A stretch of DNA of 41,885 nucleotides from Hyphomonadaceae bacterium (lineage in GTDB: Bacteria > Pseudomonadota > Alphaproteobacteria > Caulobacterales > Aquidulcibacteraceae), in assembly GCA_019636095.1 (NCBI GenBank), contig JAHBYF010000008.1:1-41885 (forward strand), read 5' to 3'. This document shows positions 41,760 to 41,885 of the stretch, in pieces. The notes below the pieces were generated by a model. It was not told where the DNA came from. It saw nothing but the letters and a program-made list of their open reading frames with translations, and made no database searches. Every line of letters begins with the position of its first letter. Position 1 is the first letter of the stretch. The position numbers and the translations under genes are program-made.

Positions 41760-41885
41760 CTATCGTTTGATCATCAGCAATTCTTCGAGCATCTGGTCGG
41801 CGGTCGTGATGATGCGCGAAGCGGCGGAGTAGGCGCGCTGCGTGGTAATCAGGTTCGTGAACTCGGTCGCGAGGTCGACGTTAGA
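41760..41885 (-). CDS. Flagellar hook or hook-associated protein, C-terminal fragment (FlgE-like)
   Basis: Only the last 41 residues are in the window; the rest lies beyond the right edge. The fragment SNVDLATEFTNLITTQRAYSAASRIITTADQMLEELLMIKR is the conserved C-terminal helix of the rod/hook/filament-cap family (flg_bbr_C). SNVDLATEFTNLITTQRAYS is most like FlgE hook protein; FlgG ends otherwise and FlgK usually has an Asn-Leu-x-Arg-x-Gln-x-Ala pattern. FlgE is the best guess. Confidence 0.75.
   Translation of the reverse strand, partial: SNVDLATEFTNLITTQRAYSAASRIITTADQMLEELLMIKR

Overview
This window looks like a chromosomal segment of a stalked or dimorphic-type alphaproteobacterium (Caulobacterales, Hyphomonadaceae-like). 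The evidence is the right-hand part: ctrA, sciP (the CtrA inhibitor), a fliF-fliG-fliH-fliN-flbD cluster in the Caulobacter order, flhA, fliI and fliJ, plus a cluster of GANTC (CcrM-type) sites between ctrA and fliI. The genus cannot be fixed from the sequence alone.

Left part, about 1.2 to 26.1 kb: a metal-resistance and accessory island ending at a P4-type tyrosine recombinase gene (24.8-26.0 kb). A pair of GTGGGTAG octamers 12 bp apart lies just upstream of the integrase gene. A second pair with the same spacing, in inverted orientation, lies at about 1.23 kb. I read these as arm-type sites at the two ends of one element of about 25 kb. I found no tRNA or core att repeat, so this is inference. 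Cargo from left to right: a leftward copper operon (multicopper oxidase copA, copB, a CopC-domain protein, a frameshifted copC, copD, a PepSY membrane protein) under a MerR/CueR-type promoter; a CnrYXH-like anti-sigma / periplasmic sensor / ECF sigma operon; a Met/His-rich lipoprotein; cueR divergent from a YHS-domain copper P-type ATPase with a textbook CueR operator; a class III adenylate cyclase fused to a YHS metal-binding domain; an AraC regulator; and two duplicated metallothionein-like Cys-rich peptide genes. The first peptide gene is followed by a membrane-DUF3703 fusion and the second by a multi-pass membrane protein. Remnants of a dehydrogenase and of araC lie in this zone.

About 16 to 24.8 kb: miscellaneous accessory genes (alpha/beta hydrolase, winged-helix/TPR regulator with a divergent NTF2-like gene, a one-TM hypothetical, a secreted three-repeat probable beta-trefoil protein, an FAD-linked oxidase with a divergent LysR gene and a clear 13-bp inverted-repeat operator). 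They are separated by a roughly 110-bp dispersed intergenic repeat seen at least three and probably four times.

Right part, about 26.4 to 41.9 kb: core chromosome. It holds a Tat/lipoprotein amidohydrolase and a DUF885 protein (convergent), ctrA with an intrinsic terminator, divergent fliI-fliJ-DUF1275, then leftward flhG-like, flhA, flbD, fliN, fliH, fliG, fliF, sciP and the 3' end of a hook or hook-associated protein gene. CtrA, SciP and FlbD are the cell-cycle and flagellar-hierarchy regulators that would control these flagellar genes. FlhF is absent from its usual place between flhA and flhG.
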